The notes under the pieces are model-generated. The model saw only the letters and a list, made by a program, of their open reading frames with translations, ran no database searches and was not told the origin of the DNA. From NCBI RefSeq assembly GCF_011762125.1, contig NZ_JAASQN010000001.1, forward strand, positions 1,550,001 to 1,614,000: a stretch of 64,000 bases of DNA, written 5' to 3'. The translations under genes were made by a program, and so were the position numbers. Below are positions 40,560 to 50,232 of the stretch, piece after piece; position 1 is the first letter of the stretch; each line of letters starts with the position of its first letter. The DNA is from Sphingopyxis panaciterrae. GTDB lineage: Bacteria > Pseudomonadota > Alphaproteobacteria > Sphingomonadales > Sphingomonadaceae.

Positions 40560-42419
40560 ATGGCGACAGCGGTAGAGGACCGGGCCGACAAGCGGCAGTC
40601 CCCCCTTTCGGATGCAGTGGTGGTGCGGTTCGCCGGTGACTCCGGCGACGGGATGCAGTTGACGGGCGGCCAGTTCACGCTGTCTTCGGCGCTCGCGGGC
40701 AATGATTTCGCGACCTTCCCCGATTTTCCTGCCGAGATTCGCGCGCCGCAGGGCACGCTGTTCGGCGTGTCGGCTTTCCAGATCAACTTCGGGTCGTCCG
40801 CGATCGACACTGCAGGCGACGCGCCCGACGTACTCGTCGCGATGAACCCTGCGGCGCTCAAGACCAACGTGCCGCAGCTCAAGCAGGGCGGCCTCATTAT
40901 TGCGGACGAGGGCGAGTTCAACGACCGCAACCTTGCCAAGGCGAAATATGACGCCAACCCGCTCGACGACGGCAGCCTCGCGAAATGGCAGTTGCTGAAG
41001 CTCAACATCAGCCAGCTGACGATGGATGCGGTCAAGCCCTTCGGTCTCGGCAACAAGGAAGCGCTGCGCTGCAAGAATATGTGGACGCTGGGGCTGGCGC
41101 TGTGGATGTTCGACCGCGATCGCCAGCCGCTGATCGACTGGCTGAACGGTAAATTCGCCAAGGCGCCGGATCTGGCTGCCGCCAACATCGCCGCGCTCAA
41201 TGCAGGCCACGCCTATGGCGAGACCGCCGAACTCGCAGGGCCGCTCAAGCAGCATCATGTCGATCCCGCGCCGGTGGCGCCCGGGCTCTATCGTACGCTG
41301 ACCGGCGCCGAAGGCATCGCCCTCGGCCTTGTCGCCGGCGCGCAGCTTGCCAAGCTGCCGATGTTCTTCGGCGGCTATCCGATCACGCCGGCGTCGGCGA
41401 TCCTGCATCATCTGTCGCGGCTCAAGGAATATGACGTCACGACCTTCCAGGCCGAGGATGAAATCGCCGCGATCTGCTCGGCGATCGGTGCGAGCTATGG
41501 CGGCTCGCTGGGCGTGACCAGCTCGTCGGGCCCCGGCATCGCGCTGAAGGGCGAGGCGATGGGCCTTGCGATCATGACCGAACTGCCGCTCGTCATCGTC
41601 AATTCGCAGCGTGGCGGCCCGTCGACCGGCCTGCCGACCAAGACCGAGCAGTCGGATCTCTATCAGGCGGTCTATGGCCGCAACGGCGATGCGCCGATGC
41701 CGGTGATCGCCGCACGCTCGCCCGGGGACGCGTTCGAATGCGCGGTCGAAGCGTGCCGCATTGCTGTCCGGTACATGACCCCGGTGATGCTGTTGACTGA
41801 TGGCTATATTGCGAACGCCGCCGAGCCTTGGAAGGTGCCCGACCTTGAAAGCTTCGATGCCTTCCCGGTCGAGTTCCTGACCGAAGTGCCCGAGGGCGGC
41901 TTCAAGCCCTATGGCCGTGACGAGAATTTGAAGCGCCCATGGGTCAAGCCCGGCACGCCCGGCCTGCTGCACCGTATCGGCGGGATCGAGAAGGAAATCG
42001 ACACCGGCCACATCAACTATGCGCCAGACAATCACCAGGCGATGACCGATATCCGCAAGGACAAGATCGACGGCATCAAGGTGCCCGATCAGGTTGTCGA
42101 ACTCGGCGCCGAAGGCGGCAGGCTCGCGGTCGTCGGCTGGGGCTCGACCTTCGGCCCGATTCATCAGGCCGTGCGCCGCAAACGGGCCGAGGGCCAGGAC
42201 GTCAGCCACATCCATATCCGCCATATCTGGCCGTTGCCCGCCAATCTCGGCGAATTGCTGAAAAGCTATGACAAGGTGATCGTCCCCGAAATGAACACAG
42301 GCCAGCTCAAGACCGTGCTGCGCGACCAGTATCTGGTCGATGCCAAGGCCGTGAACAAGGTGTCGGGCCAGCCCTTCACCATCGCCGAAATCGAAGCCGC
42401 GATCGAGGGAGCGCTCTGA
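40560..42419 (+). CDS. korA: 2-oxoacid:acceptor oxidoreductase alpha subunit (gamma-alpha fusion)
   Basis: 619 residues from ATG 40560. N-terminal gamma-like domain (VVRFAGDSGDGMQLTGGQF, FPAEIRAPQGTLFGVSAFQI), then the pyrimidine-binding alpha domain (GGYPITPASAILHHL, FQAEDEIAAICSAIGASYGG, RGGPSTGLPTKTEQSDL). With KorB it forms a thiamine-diphosphate enzyme converting 2-oxoglutarate (or another 2-oxoacid) and CoA to acyl-CoA with reduced ferredoxin. The stop overlaps the korB start by one base (TGATG). Confidence 0.93.
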   Translation: MATAVEDRADKRQSPLSDAVVVRFAGDSGDGMQLTGGQFTLSSALAGNDFATFPDFPAEIRAPQGTLFGVSAFQINFGSSAIDTAGDAPDVLVAMNPAALKTNVPQLKQGGLIIADEGEFNDRNLAKAKYDANPLDDGSLAKWQLLKLNISQLTMDAVKPFGLGNKEALRCKNMWTLGLALWMFDRDRQPLIDWLNGKFAKAPDLAAANIAALNAGHAYGETAELAGPLKQHHVDPAPVAPGLYRTLTGAEGIALGLVAGAQLAKLPMFFGGYPITPASAILHHLSRLKEYDVTTFQAEDEIAAICSAIGASYGGSLGVTSSSGPGIALKGEAMGLAIMTELPLVIVNSQRGGPSTGLPTKTEQSDLYQAVYGRNGDAPMPVIAARSPGDAFECAVEACRIAVRYMTPVMLLTDGYIANAAEPWKVPDLESFDAFPVEFLTEVPEGGFKPYGRDENLKRPWVKPGTPGLLHRIGGIEKEIDTGHINYAPDNHQAMTDIRKDKIDGIKVPDQVVELGAEGGRLAVVGWGSTFGPIHQAVRRKRAEGQDVSHIHIRHIWPLPANLGELLKSYDKVIVPEMNTGQLKTVLRDQYLVDAKAVNKVSGQPFTIAEIEAAIEGAL

Positions 42420-43456
42420 TGAACGAGATGACCACCATCGCACGCCCGACGACGCTCAAGGATTGGGAAACCGATCAGGAAGTCCGCTGGTGCCCGGGCT
42501 GCGGCGACTATGCGATCCTGAAGGCGGTACAGCGCACGATGCCGGAAATCGGCACGACGCCCGAAAATACCGTGTTCATCAGCGGCATCGGCTGCTCGTC
42601 ACGCTTCCCCTATTATATGGAAACCTATGGTTTCCACACGATCCACGGCCGCGCGCCGGCGTTCGCGACGGGGCTGAAACTCGCCAATCCGGGCCTCGAT
42701 ATCTGGATCGTCACCGGCGACGGCGACGGCTTGTCGATCGGCGGCAACCACACGATGCACCTGATCCGCCGCAATCTTGATTGCCAGATCATGCTGTTCA
42801 ACAACGAGATTTACGGCCTGACAAAAGGCCAATATTCGCCGACGAGCCGTGTGGGCACGACCAGCCCGTCGACGCCCTATGGTTCGGTTGATCGTCCTGC
42901 GCAGCCTGCGGCCTTCGCGCTCGGTGCCGGTGCACGCTTCGTTGCGCGCGGGTTCGACGTGTCGAAGGAACTGCCGAACGTGCTGAAGGCAGCGCATGCG
43001 CACAAGGGCGCCGCCTTCATCGAAATCTTCCAGAATTGCATCGTCTACAACAAGGATGTGTTCGAAGATTTCGCCGCGCCGAAGGGCGCCGAAGACCGTC
43101 AGCTCTGGTTGAAGCAGGGTGAACCGATGGTCTTTGCCAAAGGCACCAAGGGGATCACGCTCGATGCCGAGGCGCTGACGCTCAAGGTCGTCGATGTCGT
43201 AGACGGCGACTGGAAGGCGGCGGGCGTGATCGTCCACGACGTCACCAACCGCAGCGTCGCCCACATGCTTGTCGAAATGCGCTTCGGTGAATTCCCGATG
43301 GCACTTGGCGTTCTCTACGATGACCCGCGCCCGACCTTCGAGGCCGATGTCGTACGCCAGAACGCCGCAGCGCGCGAAGGCAAGACCGCCGACCTGCAAA
43401 GCCTGCTCAAAAAGGGGCAGACCTGGACCGTGACCGAGGGCGGACCCGAACTTTAA
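42419..43456 (+). CDS. korB: 2-oxoacid:acceptor oxidoreductase beta subunit
   Basis: 345 residues. WCPGCGDYAIL at the N-terminus, thiamine-diphosphate/Mg motif GDGDGLSIGGNH, and LFNNEIYGLTKGQYSPTS. Lacks an 8Fe ferredoxin domain and has few cysteines, like aerobic KorB proteins. Partner of KorA. The palindromic CCGCGAGCTCGCGG after the stop is short and not followed by a T-run. Confidence 0.93.
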   Translation: MNEMTTIARPTTLKDWETDQEVRWCPGCGDYAILKAVQRTMPEIGTTPENTVFISGIGCSSRFPYYMETYGFHTIHGRAPAFATGLKLANPGLDIWIVTGDGDGLSIGGNHTMHLIRRNLDCQIMLFNNEIYGLTKGQYSPTSRVGTTSPSTPYGSVDRPAQPAAFALGAGARFVARGFDVSKELPNVLKAAHAHKGAAFIEIFQNCIVYNKDVFEDFAAPKGAEDRQLWLKQGEPMVFAKGTKGITLDAEALTLKVVDVVDGDWKAAGVIVHDVTNRSVAHMLVEMRFGEFPMALGVLYDDPRPTFEADVVRQNAAAREGKTADLQSLLKKGQTWTVTEGGPEL

Positions 43457-43497
43457 GCCTCTTGCCGCGAGCTCGCGGGTCAGGTTTATAAGTCCCG

Positions 43498-44451
43498 ATG
43501 GACAATCTGACCCACAGCCTCGTCGGCGCGCTTCTTGGCCAGCTTGGCCTCAAGAAGAAGACCGGCCTCGCAATGCCGACGTTGATCATCGCGGCGAACC
43601 TGCCCGATATCGATGCGGCATGTGCCACTTACGGGATCGAGTCGCTCGCGATGCGGCGCGGTGTCACGCATGGACCGATTGCGCTGCTCTTGCTGCCGCT
43701 CATCCTGTGGGGGCTGATGCTTGCCTTCGATCGCTGGCAGGGACGGCGCGGCAAGCGGCCTGCGGCTAGGCTGCCGATCCACCGCGGCTGGTTGCTCGCG
43801 CTCGCCTATATCGGTTGCTTCAGCCACCCGGCGCTCGACTGGCTCAACAATTACGGCATCCGCCTGCTTGAGCCCTTCAGTCATCGCTGGTTCTACGGCG
43901 ACACATTGTTCATCATCGACCTGTGGATATGGATCGCGCTCGGCCTCTCAGTCTGGCTGTCGCTCCGGCGCGAACGGCGTGGCGCGGCGAACTGGCAGCG
44001 CCCCGCATGGATCGGCTTCGCCGCAGTTTCGGCCTATATCTTTGTAAACGGCCTGATCACCGGCGCGGCGGAAAACATGGCGGCCGAGTCGCTGCGGGCA
44101 AGCGGAAAGGGCGATGCTTTGGCCGTCGCCAGCCCGCCGCCCCTTGCTTTCTGGAAACGTGACATCTTCTGGCGCACCGCCGATCGGTACGGCAGCGCCA
44201 GTTACACGCCCGGCGTCGGCGGGCATGTCGACATTACCGGCGTACCGATCGGTCTCGATGATCCGCGTCTGGCGACATGGATCAAGGCCGATCCGGCGGC
44301 GCGCGCCTTTCTGTTCTGGGCGCGGATGCCGGTTGCCGAGGCGGACGGGAAAGCGATCGTGCTTCGCGATCAGCGTTATATGCAGCCGCTTGCACGCGAT
44401 CGTTTTACCGTCCGTGTCACCGCTCCCGACACCGCAAGCTCCCCCGAATGA
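43498..44451 (+). CDS. Membrane-bound metal-dependent hydrolase (YbcI/DUF457-like)
   Basis: 317 residues. MDNLTHSLVGALLGQLG start, ANLPDIDA, GVTHGPIALLLL and SHPALDWLNNYG are the conserved His/Asp motifs of the LexA-binding inner-membrane hydrolase family. About five membrane segments in the first 190 residues, then a soluble C-terminal part. Reaction unknown in the family. Starts about 40 bases after korB and may be co-transcribed with it. Confidence 0.85.
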   Translation: MDNLTHSLVGALLGQLGLKKKTGLAMPTLIIAANLPDIDAACATYGIESLAMRRGVTHGPIALLLLPLILWGLMLAFDRWQGRRGKRPAARLPIHRGWLLALAYIGCFSHPALDWLNNYGIRLLEPFSHRWFYGDTLFIIDLWIWIALGLSVWLSLRRERRGAANWQRPAWIGFAAVSAYIFVNGLITGAAENMAAESLRASGKGDALAVASPPPLAFWKRDIFWRTADRYGSASYTPGVGGHVDITGVPIGLDDPRLATWIKADPAARAFLFWARMPVAEADGKAIVLRDQRYMQPLARDRFTVRVTAPDTASSPE

Positions 44452-44537
44452 CCCGTGGCGGAGGCCCGATTGTGTGACGTCATGACGGTGCATAACAGCC
44501 GATTGTCAGACGCCCGCGTTTACGGCAGGATGGCACT

Positions 44538-45818
44538 ATGAACACACATGTCAGTCCCAGGCGCGGCAAGGAACTGCTGCGCGCGGACCGGGCCTATCGC
44601 TCGGGTGGACTGATGGCGCGGTTGATCGCATTGGCGCCGGCACGCCTGTTTCACCGCATGCTCGACCGGATCGATGGCGGGCTTGGCCTGGGCACGATCG
44701 AGGGGCATTTGCCCGATGGCAGCGTCCGGCTGCTCGGCGGACGCGGCAAGGGGCCTGTCGCGGTCGTGCATCTGCATAGCTGGGCGGCGCTCGTCCGCCT
44801 CGCGCTGTCGGGTTCGGTAGGCTGGTACAATGCGTGGGAACGCAGCGAATGGTCGTCGCCCGATCCGGTGCCGCTGTTCGACCTGTTCATGCGCAATGGC
44901 GAAGCGCTCGGCAATGTCGGCCGCGCGCACGGGCCCTGGCGCTGGCTGAACAAGATGGCGCACGCACTGCGCCGCAACGACCGGCGCGGAGCGCGGCGGA
45001 ACATCCATGCCCATTATGATTTGGGAAATGATTTCTATAGCTTGTGGCTCGATGCAGGGATGAATTATTCGAGCGCGCTGTTTCTGAAGCCCGATCAGAC
45101 GCTCGAAGAGGCGCAGACCGCCAAGGTGGATGCGATCCTCGACCGGCTCGATCTCCGCTCGGGCAGCCGGCTGCTCGAGATCGGCTGCGGGTGGGGCGCG
45201 CTCGCCGAAAGGGCCGTCGAACGTCATGACGTGCTCTACACCGGTATCACCCTGTCGCCATCGCAGGCGGAAATAGCCGATGCACGGTTGCATGCGATCG
45301 ACCTGTCGACACGTTCGCGGATCGAGATTTGCGACTATCGCGATGCGCAGGGTCCCTATGACGCGATTGCGAGCGTCGAGATGGTAGAGGCGGTGGGCGA
45401 AGCTTATTGGCCCGCTTATCTTGATGCGATCGCGCGACTGTTGCGCCCGGGCGGCAAGGCTGCGATCCAGTATATATTGATCAACGATGCGCTGTTCGAA
45501 CGCTATGCGGCGAGCAGCGACTTCATTCAGGCCTATATCTTTCCAGGCGGCTGTCTGATTTCGGAAAGCCGCTTCCGCGCGCTCGCCGAAGCGCGCGGGC
45601 TGGTCTGGCGCGATGTGCGTCGTTTCGGCGGCGATTACGCCGAAACCCTGCGCCAGTGGCGCGCGCGCTTCGACGCGGCGGTCGGGGCGGGGCAATTGCC
45701 GACGGGTTTCGACGACCGTTTCGTCCGGCTGTGGCGCTACTATCTTCAATATTGCGAGGGCGGATTCCGCGGCGGCGGAATCGACGTCGCCCAGGTCACG
45801 CTCGAAAAAACAGCCTGA
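44538..45818 (+). CDS. Cyclopropane-fatty-acyl-phospholipid synthase family methyltransferase
   Basis: 426 residues. HAHYDLGNDFYSLWLDAGMNYSSALF, then the SAM-binding motif LEIGCGWGALAERAV, TGITLSPSQ, VEMVEAVGEAYW and YIFPGGCLIS. Matches CFA synthase and related methyltransferases, which add a methylene or methyl from S-adenosylmethionine to unsaturated acyl chains of phospholipids. Length fits. 19 bases before the beta-lactamase-like gene. Confidence 0.9.
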   Translation: MNTHVSPRRGKELLRADRAYRSGGLMARLIALAPARLFHRMLDRIDGGLGLGTIEGHLPDGSVRLLGGRGKGPVAVVHLHSWAALVRLALSGSVGWYNAWERSEWSSPDPVPLFDLFMRNGEALGNVGRAHGPWRWLNKMAHALRRNDRRGARRNIHAHYDLGNDFYSLWLDAGMNYSSALFLKPDQTLEEAQTAKVDAILDRLDLRSGSRLLEIGCGWGALAERAVERHDVLYTGITLSPSQAEIADARLHAIDLSTRSRIEICDYRDAQGPYDAIASVEMVEAVGEAYWPAYLDAIARLLRPGGKAAIQYILINDALFERYAASSDFIQAYIFPGGCLISESRFRALAEARGLVWRDVRRFGGDYAETLRQWRARFDAAVGAGQLPTGFDDRFVRLWRYYLQYCEGGFRGGGIDVAQVTLEKTA

Positions 45819-45837
45819 AAACAGGGGAGAGAGGTTT

Positions 45838-47022
45838 ATGCGAAGATATCTGGCGGCGGTGCTGCTGTGCACCGCTGCGGCGGGGTGCAATGCGCCCGCA
45901 TCCGCCCCGAAGACTGACCATATATCGAAGGATTTGCCAAAGGACTTGAATGTGCTGTTCTGGACCCAGGATCAACGCGACGCGGCCTTCCGCACGATGG
46001 AAACGGTGCCCAAGGTCGTCGTCAACACGGTCCCGGCGGGCGGCGCCGTCTATCCGCTGCCGCAGGGCAAGCCGATCGATATCGGATTGGACGTCGACGC
46101 CTATATGGGGAAACAGCGCAATGCCGGCCTGATCATCGTCCAGGACGGCAAGATCCGGCTCGAAAAATATGCACTCGGCTATGACGCATCGGGGCGCTGG
46201 ACCAGCTTTTCGGTGGCGAAGAGCTTTACCTCGACACTTGTCGGCGCGGCGGTGAAGGATGGCTATATCAAGAGCCTCGACGACAAGGTGACGGCCTATA
46301 TTCCGGGCCTCAAGGGTTCGGCCTATGACGATGTGTCGGTGAAGCAGTTGCTCACCATGACCTCGGGCGTGAAATGGAACGAGGATTATACCGATCCCAA
46401 ATCCGATGTCGCGCAGTTCAATCTGCAAAAACCGGTGCCCGGCGAGGACATAACCGTCAGCTATATGAAGACCTTGCCGCGCGAAGCGCCTGCGGGGTCG
46501 AAGTGGGTTTACAAGACCGGCGAGACGAATTTGATCGGCGTGCTCGTCTCCAGCGCGACGGGCAAGACGCTTGCGGCCTATCTGTCCGAAAAGGTCTGGA
46601 AACCCTTCGGTATGGAACGGGACGCGGTGTGGATGCTCGGGCCGACGGGGCATGAGATCAGCGGCTGCTGCGTGTCGGCAAGCCTCAAGGACTATGCCCG
46701 TTTCGGCCAGTTCATCCTGAACGGCGGCGTCGCCGGCGGGCAGAAGGTGCTGCCCGACGACTGGCTGCGCGCGGCGACGACCAAACAGGCGTCGATCGAC
46801 CTGCCGGGCCGCGGCTATGGCTATCAATGGTGGACGAACGACGACGGCAGCTTCGCGGCGCAAGGCATCTTTGGCCAGGGCATCTTCATCGACCCGAAAC
46901 GCAAGCTGGTGATCGCATCGAACGGCAATTGGCCGACCGCAACCGACCCCGAAGGCGTCGGCGCGGCGCGCGAAGCCTTCTATAAATCGGTGCAAACCGC
47001 GGTGGACAAGGAAGCGAAATAA
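45838..47022 (+). CDS. Beta-lactamase-fold serine hydrolase, lipoprotein
   Basis: 394 residues from ATG 45838 with GGGGAGAGAGG upstream. Lipobox AAAGC near residue 17 predicts a lipoprotein. SVAKSFTST holds the SxxK nucleophile, YKTGETN the second motif, and the SGVKWNEDY region is typical of class C-like serine hydrolases/esterases (COG1680). Acts in the periplasm, probably on esters or peptidoglycan-like substrates; antibiotic hydrolysis is not implied. Confidence 0.9.
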   Translation: MRRYLAAVLLCTAAAGCNAPASAPKTDHISKDLPKDLNVLFWTQDQRDAAFRTMETVPKVVVNTVPAGGAVYPLPQGKPIDIGLDVDAYMGKQRNAGLIIVQDGKIRLEKYALGYDASGRWTSFSVAKSFTSTLVGAAVKDGYIKSLDDKVTAYIPGLKGSAYDDVSVKQLLTMTSGVKWNEDYTDPKSDVAQFNLQKPVPGEDITVSYMKTLPREAPAGSKWVYKTGETNLIGVLVSSATGKTLAAYLSEKVWKPFGMERDAVWMLGPTGHEISGCCVSASLKDYARFGQFILNGGVAGGQKVLPDDWLRAATTKQASIDLPGRGYGYQWWTNDDGSFAAQGIFGQGIFIDPKRKLVIASNGNWPTATDPEGVGAAREAFYKSVQTAVDKEAK

Positions 47023-47034
47023 GCCAAATCAATC

Positions 47035-47060
47035 GTCGCCCTCGCGAAAGCGGGGGCGAC
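47035..47060. repeat. GTCGCCC-type hairpin between convergent genes
   Basis: Arms GTCGCCCTCGC and GCGGGGGCGAC with a GAAA tetraloop and one G-T pair, between the serine hydrolase stop and the convergent membrane protein stop. No T-run. The CGCGAAAGCGGG core is common in sphingomonad intergenic repeats. May block transcription in both directions. Confidence 0.6.
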
Positions 47061-47065
47061 AGATG

Positions 47066-47452
47066 TCAGTCGGCGATGGTACCAGCGGCGCGCTGCGCGA
47101 TCCACACCCCAGCCAGCGGAATCGCGACGCCGAACGCCATGATCCACCATGCATCGGCGAGCGTGGCGGCACGATAGAGCGCCGCACCGATCACCGCGCC
47201 CGCGACGACCCAGCCCGCGCCGGTTCCGCGCGACGCGCGCATCGCGATCCAGCCGCCGGCAAAGGTGCCGACGAACCAGCCGACGAGCAGCGCGATCGTC
47301 GATCCGATCGGAATGAGAACTTCGCCGCTGTTCGGATCATAGGCATCGGGTGAAAATTCGCTGCCGGCATATTGGGCGAGCCACAGCAGAGCGAACGCCA
47401 CCGCGATGCCGATGACGGTCGCGATGATCGAGCGAAAAATATTGTTGGTCAT
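47066..47452 (-). CDS. Hypothetical four-helix membrane protein
   Basis: 128 residues with four hydrophobic segments (about 6-27, 50-70, 80-97, 102-121). FVGTFAGGWIAMRASRG is the most conserved-looking stretch. No known domain recognised. Ends next to a repeat hairpin and starts 58 bases from the SDR stop. Confidence 0.7.
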   Translation of the reverse strand: MTNNIFRSIIATVIGIAVAFALLWLAQYAGSEFSPDAYDPNSGEVLIPIGSTIALLVGWFVGTFAGGWIAMRASRGTGAGWVVAGAVIGAALYRAATLADAWWIMAFGVAIPLAGVWIAQRAAGTIAD

Positions 47453-47510
47453 TCCGATGCCCCCAAGCCGATCTTCATGCGGCGGTTAGCGCAGGAAAGC
47501 AAATATCGCG

Positions 47511-48245
47511 TTAAGCGTCCGCCATCACCTTGGGCAGCGCATGAAATGCGGTGCTGTCAAAGCCTTCGGTCATCAGATTGGCGACAAACTCGCCGACCGC
47601 CACCGGATCCTTGATGCTCTGCGGATCTTCGCCGGGATAGGCGCGCGCGCGCATCTGGGTGCGGGTGCCTCCCGGGTCGAGGATCGCCGTACGCACCGTC
47701 GAGATATTGCGCATTTCTGCGCCATAGCTGGTAACCAGCGTCTCGAGCGCGGCTTTCGATGCCGCATAGGCGCCCCAATAGGCGCGCGGATCGCGCGCGA
47801 CGCCGCTCGACAGTGCGAGCAGGCGGCCATTCGCCGCGCGACGCAGCAGCGGATCGAAATTGGCGATCAGCGCCTGCTGGGCGATCAGGTTCAGCGTCAG
47901 CAGCTTGTTGAATTCCTTGCCATCGATCGCCGCGACCGGGGTCAGCGTGCCGAGCATCGCGGCGTTGAGCACGAGCATGTCGAGCTTTTGCCAGCGCTCG
48001 GCCATTGCCGCCGCGAGGCGCGCGATGCTGTCGCCGTCGGTCAGGTCGAGCGGCGCGATCGTCGCGCTGCCGCCGGCATTGTGGATGCGGTCTTCGAGTT
48101 CCTCGAGCCCGCCTGCGGTGCGCGCGGTGATCACGACATGGGCGCCCCGCGCCGCTAGTGCTTCGGCGATCGCTTCGCCGATCCCGCGGCTCGCGCCCGT
48201 GACGAGCGCGACCTGGCCCGCCAATTCCTCATTCAAATTGGTCAT
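47511..48245 (-). CDS. SDR family dehydrogenase
   Basis: 244 residues from ATG 48245, four bases after the purF stop. TGASRGIG dinucleotide motif, NAA motif (LNAAML), LSSGVA serine, YAASK catalytic pair. Similar to the YciK-type SDRs found behind purF in sphingomonads. Substrate unknown. Translationally close to purF, so probably one transcript. Confidence 0.9.
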   Translation of the reverse strand: MTNLNEELAGQVALVTGASRGIGEAIAEALAARGAHVVITARTAGGLEELEDRIHNAGGSATIAPLDLTDGDSIARLAAAMAERWQKLDMLVLNAAMLGTLTPVAAIDGKEFNKLLTLNLIAQQALIANFDPLLRRAANGRLLALSSGVARDPRAYWGAYAASKAALETLVTSYGAEMRNISTVRTAILDPGGTRTQMRARAYPGEDPQSIKDPVAVGEFVANLMTEGFDSTAFHALPKVMADA

Positions 48246-48249
48246 TGTG

Positions 48250-49707
48250 TCAGACAACCCGTTCGGCAAGCAGCGAAAATTGGTCTTCCAGTGCATGCTC
48301 GTCGAAATCGGTCAGCGTCGTCGGATAGTCGCCGGTGAAGCAGGCGTCGCAATATTTCGGGGCATCGTCGCTGCGCTTCGCTTCGCCAAGGGCGCGATAG
48401 AGGCCGTCGATTGTAACGAAGGACAGGCTGTCGGCGTTGATGAAATTCGCCATCTGCCCGACGGTCATCTGCGCCGCGAGCAGTTTTGCACGCTCGGGCG
48501 TATCGACGCCGTAGAAACAGCTATGCTGCGTCGGCGGGCTCGCGATCCGCATATGTACTTCGGCGGCGCCGGCATCGCGCATCATCTGCACGATCTTGAG
48601 GCTGGTCGTACCGCGGACGATCGAATCGTCGATCAGTACGACCCGCTTGCCCGCGATCAGCGCGCGATTGGCATTATGCTTCAGCTTGACGCCCAGATGG
48701 CGGACCTTGTCGCCGGGCTGGATGAAGGTGCGGCCGACATAATGCGAGCGGATGATGCCCAGCTCGAACGGAATGCCCGATTCCTGGGCATAGCCGATTG
48801 CGGCAGGCGTTCCCGAATCGGGTACCGGAATGACAAGGTCGGCCTCGACGGGGTTTTCGCGCGCCAGCTCGGCGCCGATCGCCTTGCGCACCGAATAGAC
48901 GCTCGTGCCGTCGACGATCGAATCGGGGCGCGAGAAATAGACATATTCGAAGATGCACGGGCGCGCCGCGCGCTCGGCGAAGGGATGGTGCGACGTCAGT
49001 TCGCCGTCGCGGATGATGACCAGTTCACCGGGCTCGACCGAGCGGACGAATTCGGCGCCGACGACATCGAGCGCGACCGTTTCCGATGCGAAAATATAGG
49101 CATCACCGAGCTTGCCGATGACGAGCGGGCGAATACCCAGCGGATCGCGGCAGCCGATCATCCCCTCGGCGGTCAGGCAGATCAGCGAATAGGCGCCCTC
49201 GACCTGCTTCAGCGCGTCGATGAAGCGATCGAGAAGCGTGCGGTAATTCGACGTCGCGACAAGGTGGATGATCACTTCGGTATCGCTGGTCGACTGGAAA
49301 ATCGAACCGCGGCGGACCAGAATGCGCTTGAGCGCCGTCGCGTTGGAAATATTGCCGTTGTGGGCGACCGCGAAACCGCCGGTCGACAGGTCGGCAAACA
49401 AAGGCTGGACGTTGTTCAGCGCTGTTTCGCCCGTCGTCGCATAACGGACGTGGCCTACCGACGAGGCGCCTGCGAGCTGGCGCATGATCTCGTCGCGGTC
49501 GAAATTGCCCGCGACATGGCCCATCGCGCGGTGCGTATGGAACTCCTTGCCGTCGAAGGCAGTGATACCCGCGGCTTCCTGTCCGCGGTGCTGCAGGGCA
49601 TGGAGGCCCAGCGCGACAACCGCGGCGGCGCTCTCGGCGCCATGAATACCAAAGATGCCGCACTCCTCGCGGAGTTTGTCGTCGTCGAAAGGATGGGTCG
49701 TCAGCAT
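48250..49707 (-). CDS. purF: Amidophosphoribosyltransferase
   Basis: 485 residues from ATG 49707. A short propeptide precedes the N-terminal nucleophile cysteine in CGIFGI (residue 16), glutaminase motifs HRGQEAAG and HNGNISN follow, then the PRPP loop VVLIDDSIVRGTTS and C-terminal KYCDACFTGDYP with cysteines for an Fe-S cluster as in the Bacillus type. First committed step of purine synthesis: PRPP and glutamine to phosphoribosylamine. Confidence 0.97.
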   Translation of the reverse strand: MLTTHPFDDDKLREECGIFGIHGAESAAAVVALGLHALQHRGQEAAGITAFDGKEFHTHRAMGHVAGNFDRDEIMRQLAGASSVGHVRYATTGETALNNVQPLFADLSTGGFAVAHNGNISNATALKRILVRRGSIFQSTSDTEVIIHLVATSNYRTLLDRFIDALKQVEGAYSLICLTAEGMIGCRDPLGIRPLVIGKLGDAYIFASETVALDVVGAEFVRSVEPGELVIIRDGELTSHHPFAERAARPCIFEYVYFSRPDSIVDGTSVYSVRKAIGAELARENPVEADLVIPVPDSGTPAAIGYAQESGIPFELGIIRSHYVGRTFIQPGDKVRHLGVKLKHNANRALIAGKRVVLIDDSIVRGTTSLKIVQMMRDAGAAEVHMRIASPPTQHSCFYGVDTPERAKLLAAQMTVGQMANFINADSLSFVTIDGLYRALGEAKRSDDAPKYCDACFTGDYPTTLTDFDEHALEDQFSLLAERVV

Positions 49708-49851
49708 GTCGATCCAGGTGCAGGGGGGCAGTGACTGGGGCGCATATAGGGACGCTTGCCGCAAATGTCGCCCCCCATATTCACGGCTTCGTCACATAGG
49801 CTTTCAACCATGGGGTGACAGCGGCTTCCCTCCTGCTCTAAAGCGCGGTTT

Positions 49852-50232
49852 ATGGACAATCAGCGCGATACCACCGACCAGTTTCTGCCGCGTTTCGACG
49901 CCGCCGGGCTGGTGACCGCCATAGTGACCGACGCCGCGACCGGAAGGCTGCTGATGGTCGCACATATGAATGCCGACGCGATCGCGCTGACACAGGCGAC
50001 GGGGCAGGCGCATTTCTGGTCGCGTTCGCGCGCTGCGCTCTGGCGCAAGGGCGAAACCTCGGGCAACGGTTTGACGCTGGTCGAGATGCGCGTCGATTGC
50101 GACCAGGACGCGCTATTGCTGCGCGTGACGCCCGCCGGCCCCGCATGCCACACCGGGCGCCGGTCCTGCTTCTATCGCCGTGTCGAGGCCGACGGCCGCC
50201 TGACCTTCATAGACGACGATGCGCAGGGCTAG
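49852..50232 (+). CDS. hisI: Phosphoribosyl-AMP cyclohydrolase
   Basis: 126 residues. [31 protein letters not shown] and the metal-binding [12 protein letters not shown] with [11 protein letters not shown] define HisI. Opens the purine ring of PR-AMP in the third step of histidine synthesis. No HisE domain fused. The stop overlaps the start of the next gene by 14 bases. Divergent from purF across about 145 bases. Confidence 0.95.
   Translation: MDNQRDTTDQFLPRFDAAGLVTAIVTDAATGRLLMVAHMNADAIALTQATGQAHFWSRSRAALWRKGETSGNGLTLVEMRVDCDQDALLLRVTPAGPACHTGRRSCFYRRVEADGRLTFIDDDAQG

Noticed and set aside
40431-42443. 670-codon minus-strand frame opposite korA
   Set aside because: Shadow of korA; no ribosome site or motifs.
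43465-43478. CCGCGAGCTCGCGG palindrome after korB as terminator
   Set aside because: No loop and no T-run; such GC palindromes arise easily in this base composition.
45838-47022. Antibiotic-resistance beta-lactamase
   Set aside because: Motifs fit the broad COG1680 serine hydrolase/esterase group; nothing points to a true beta-lactamase.
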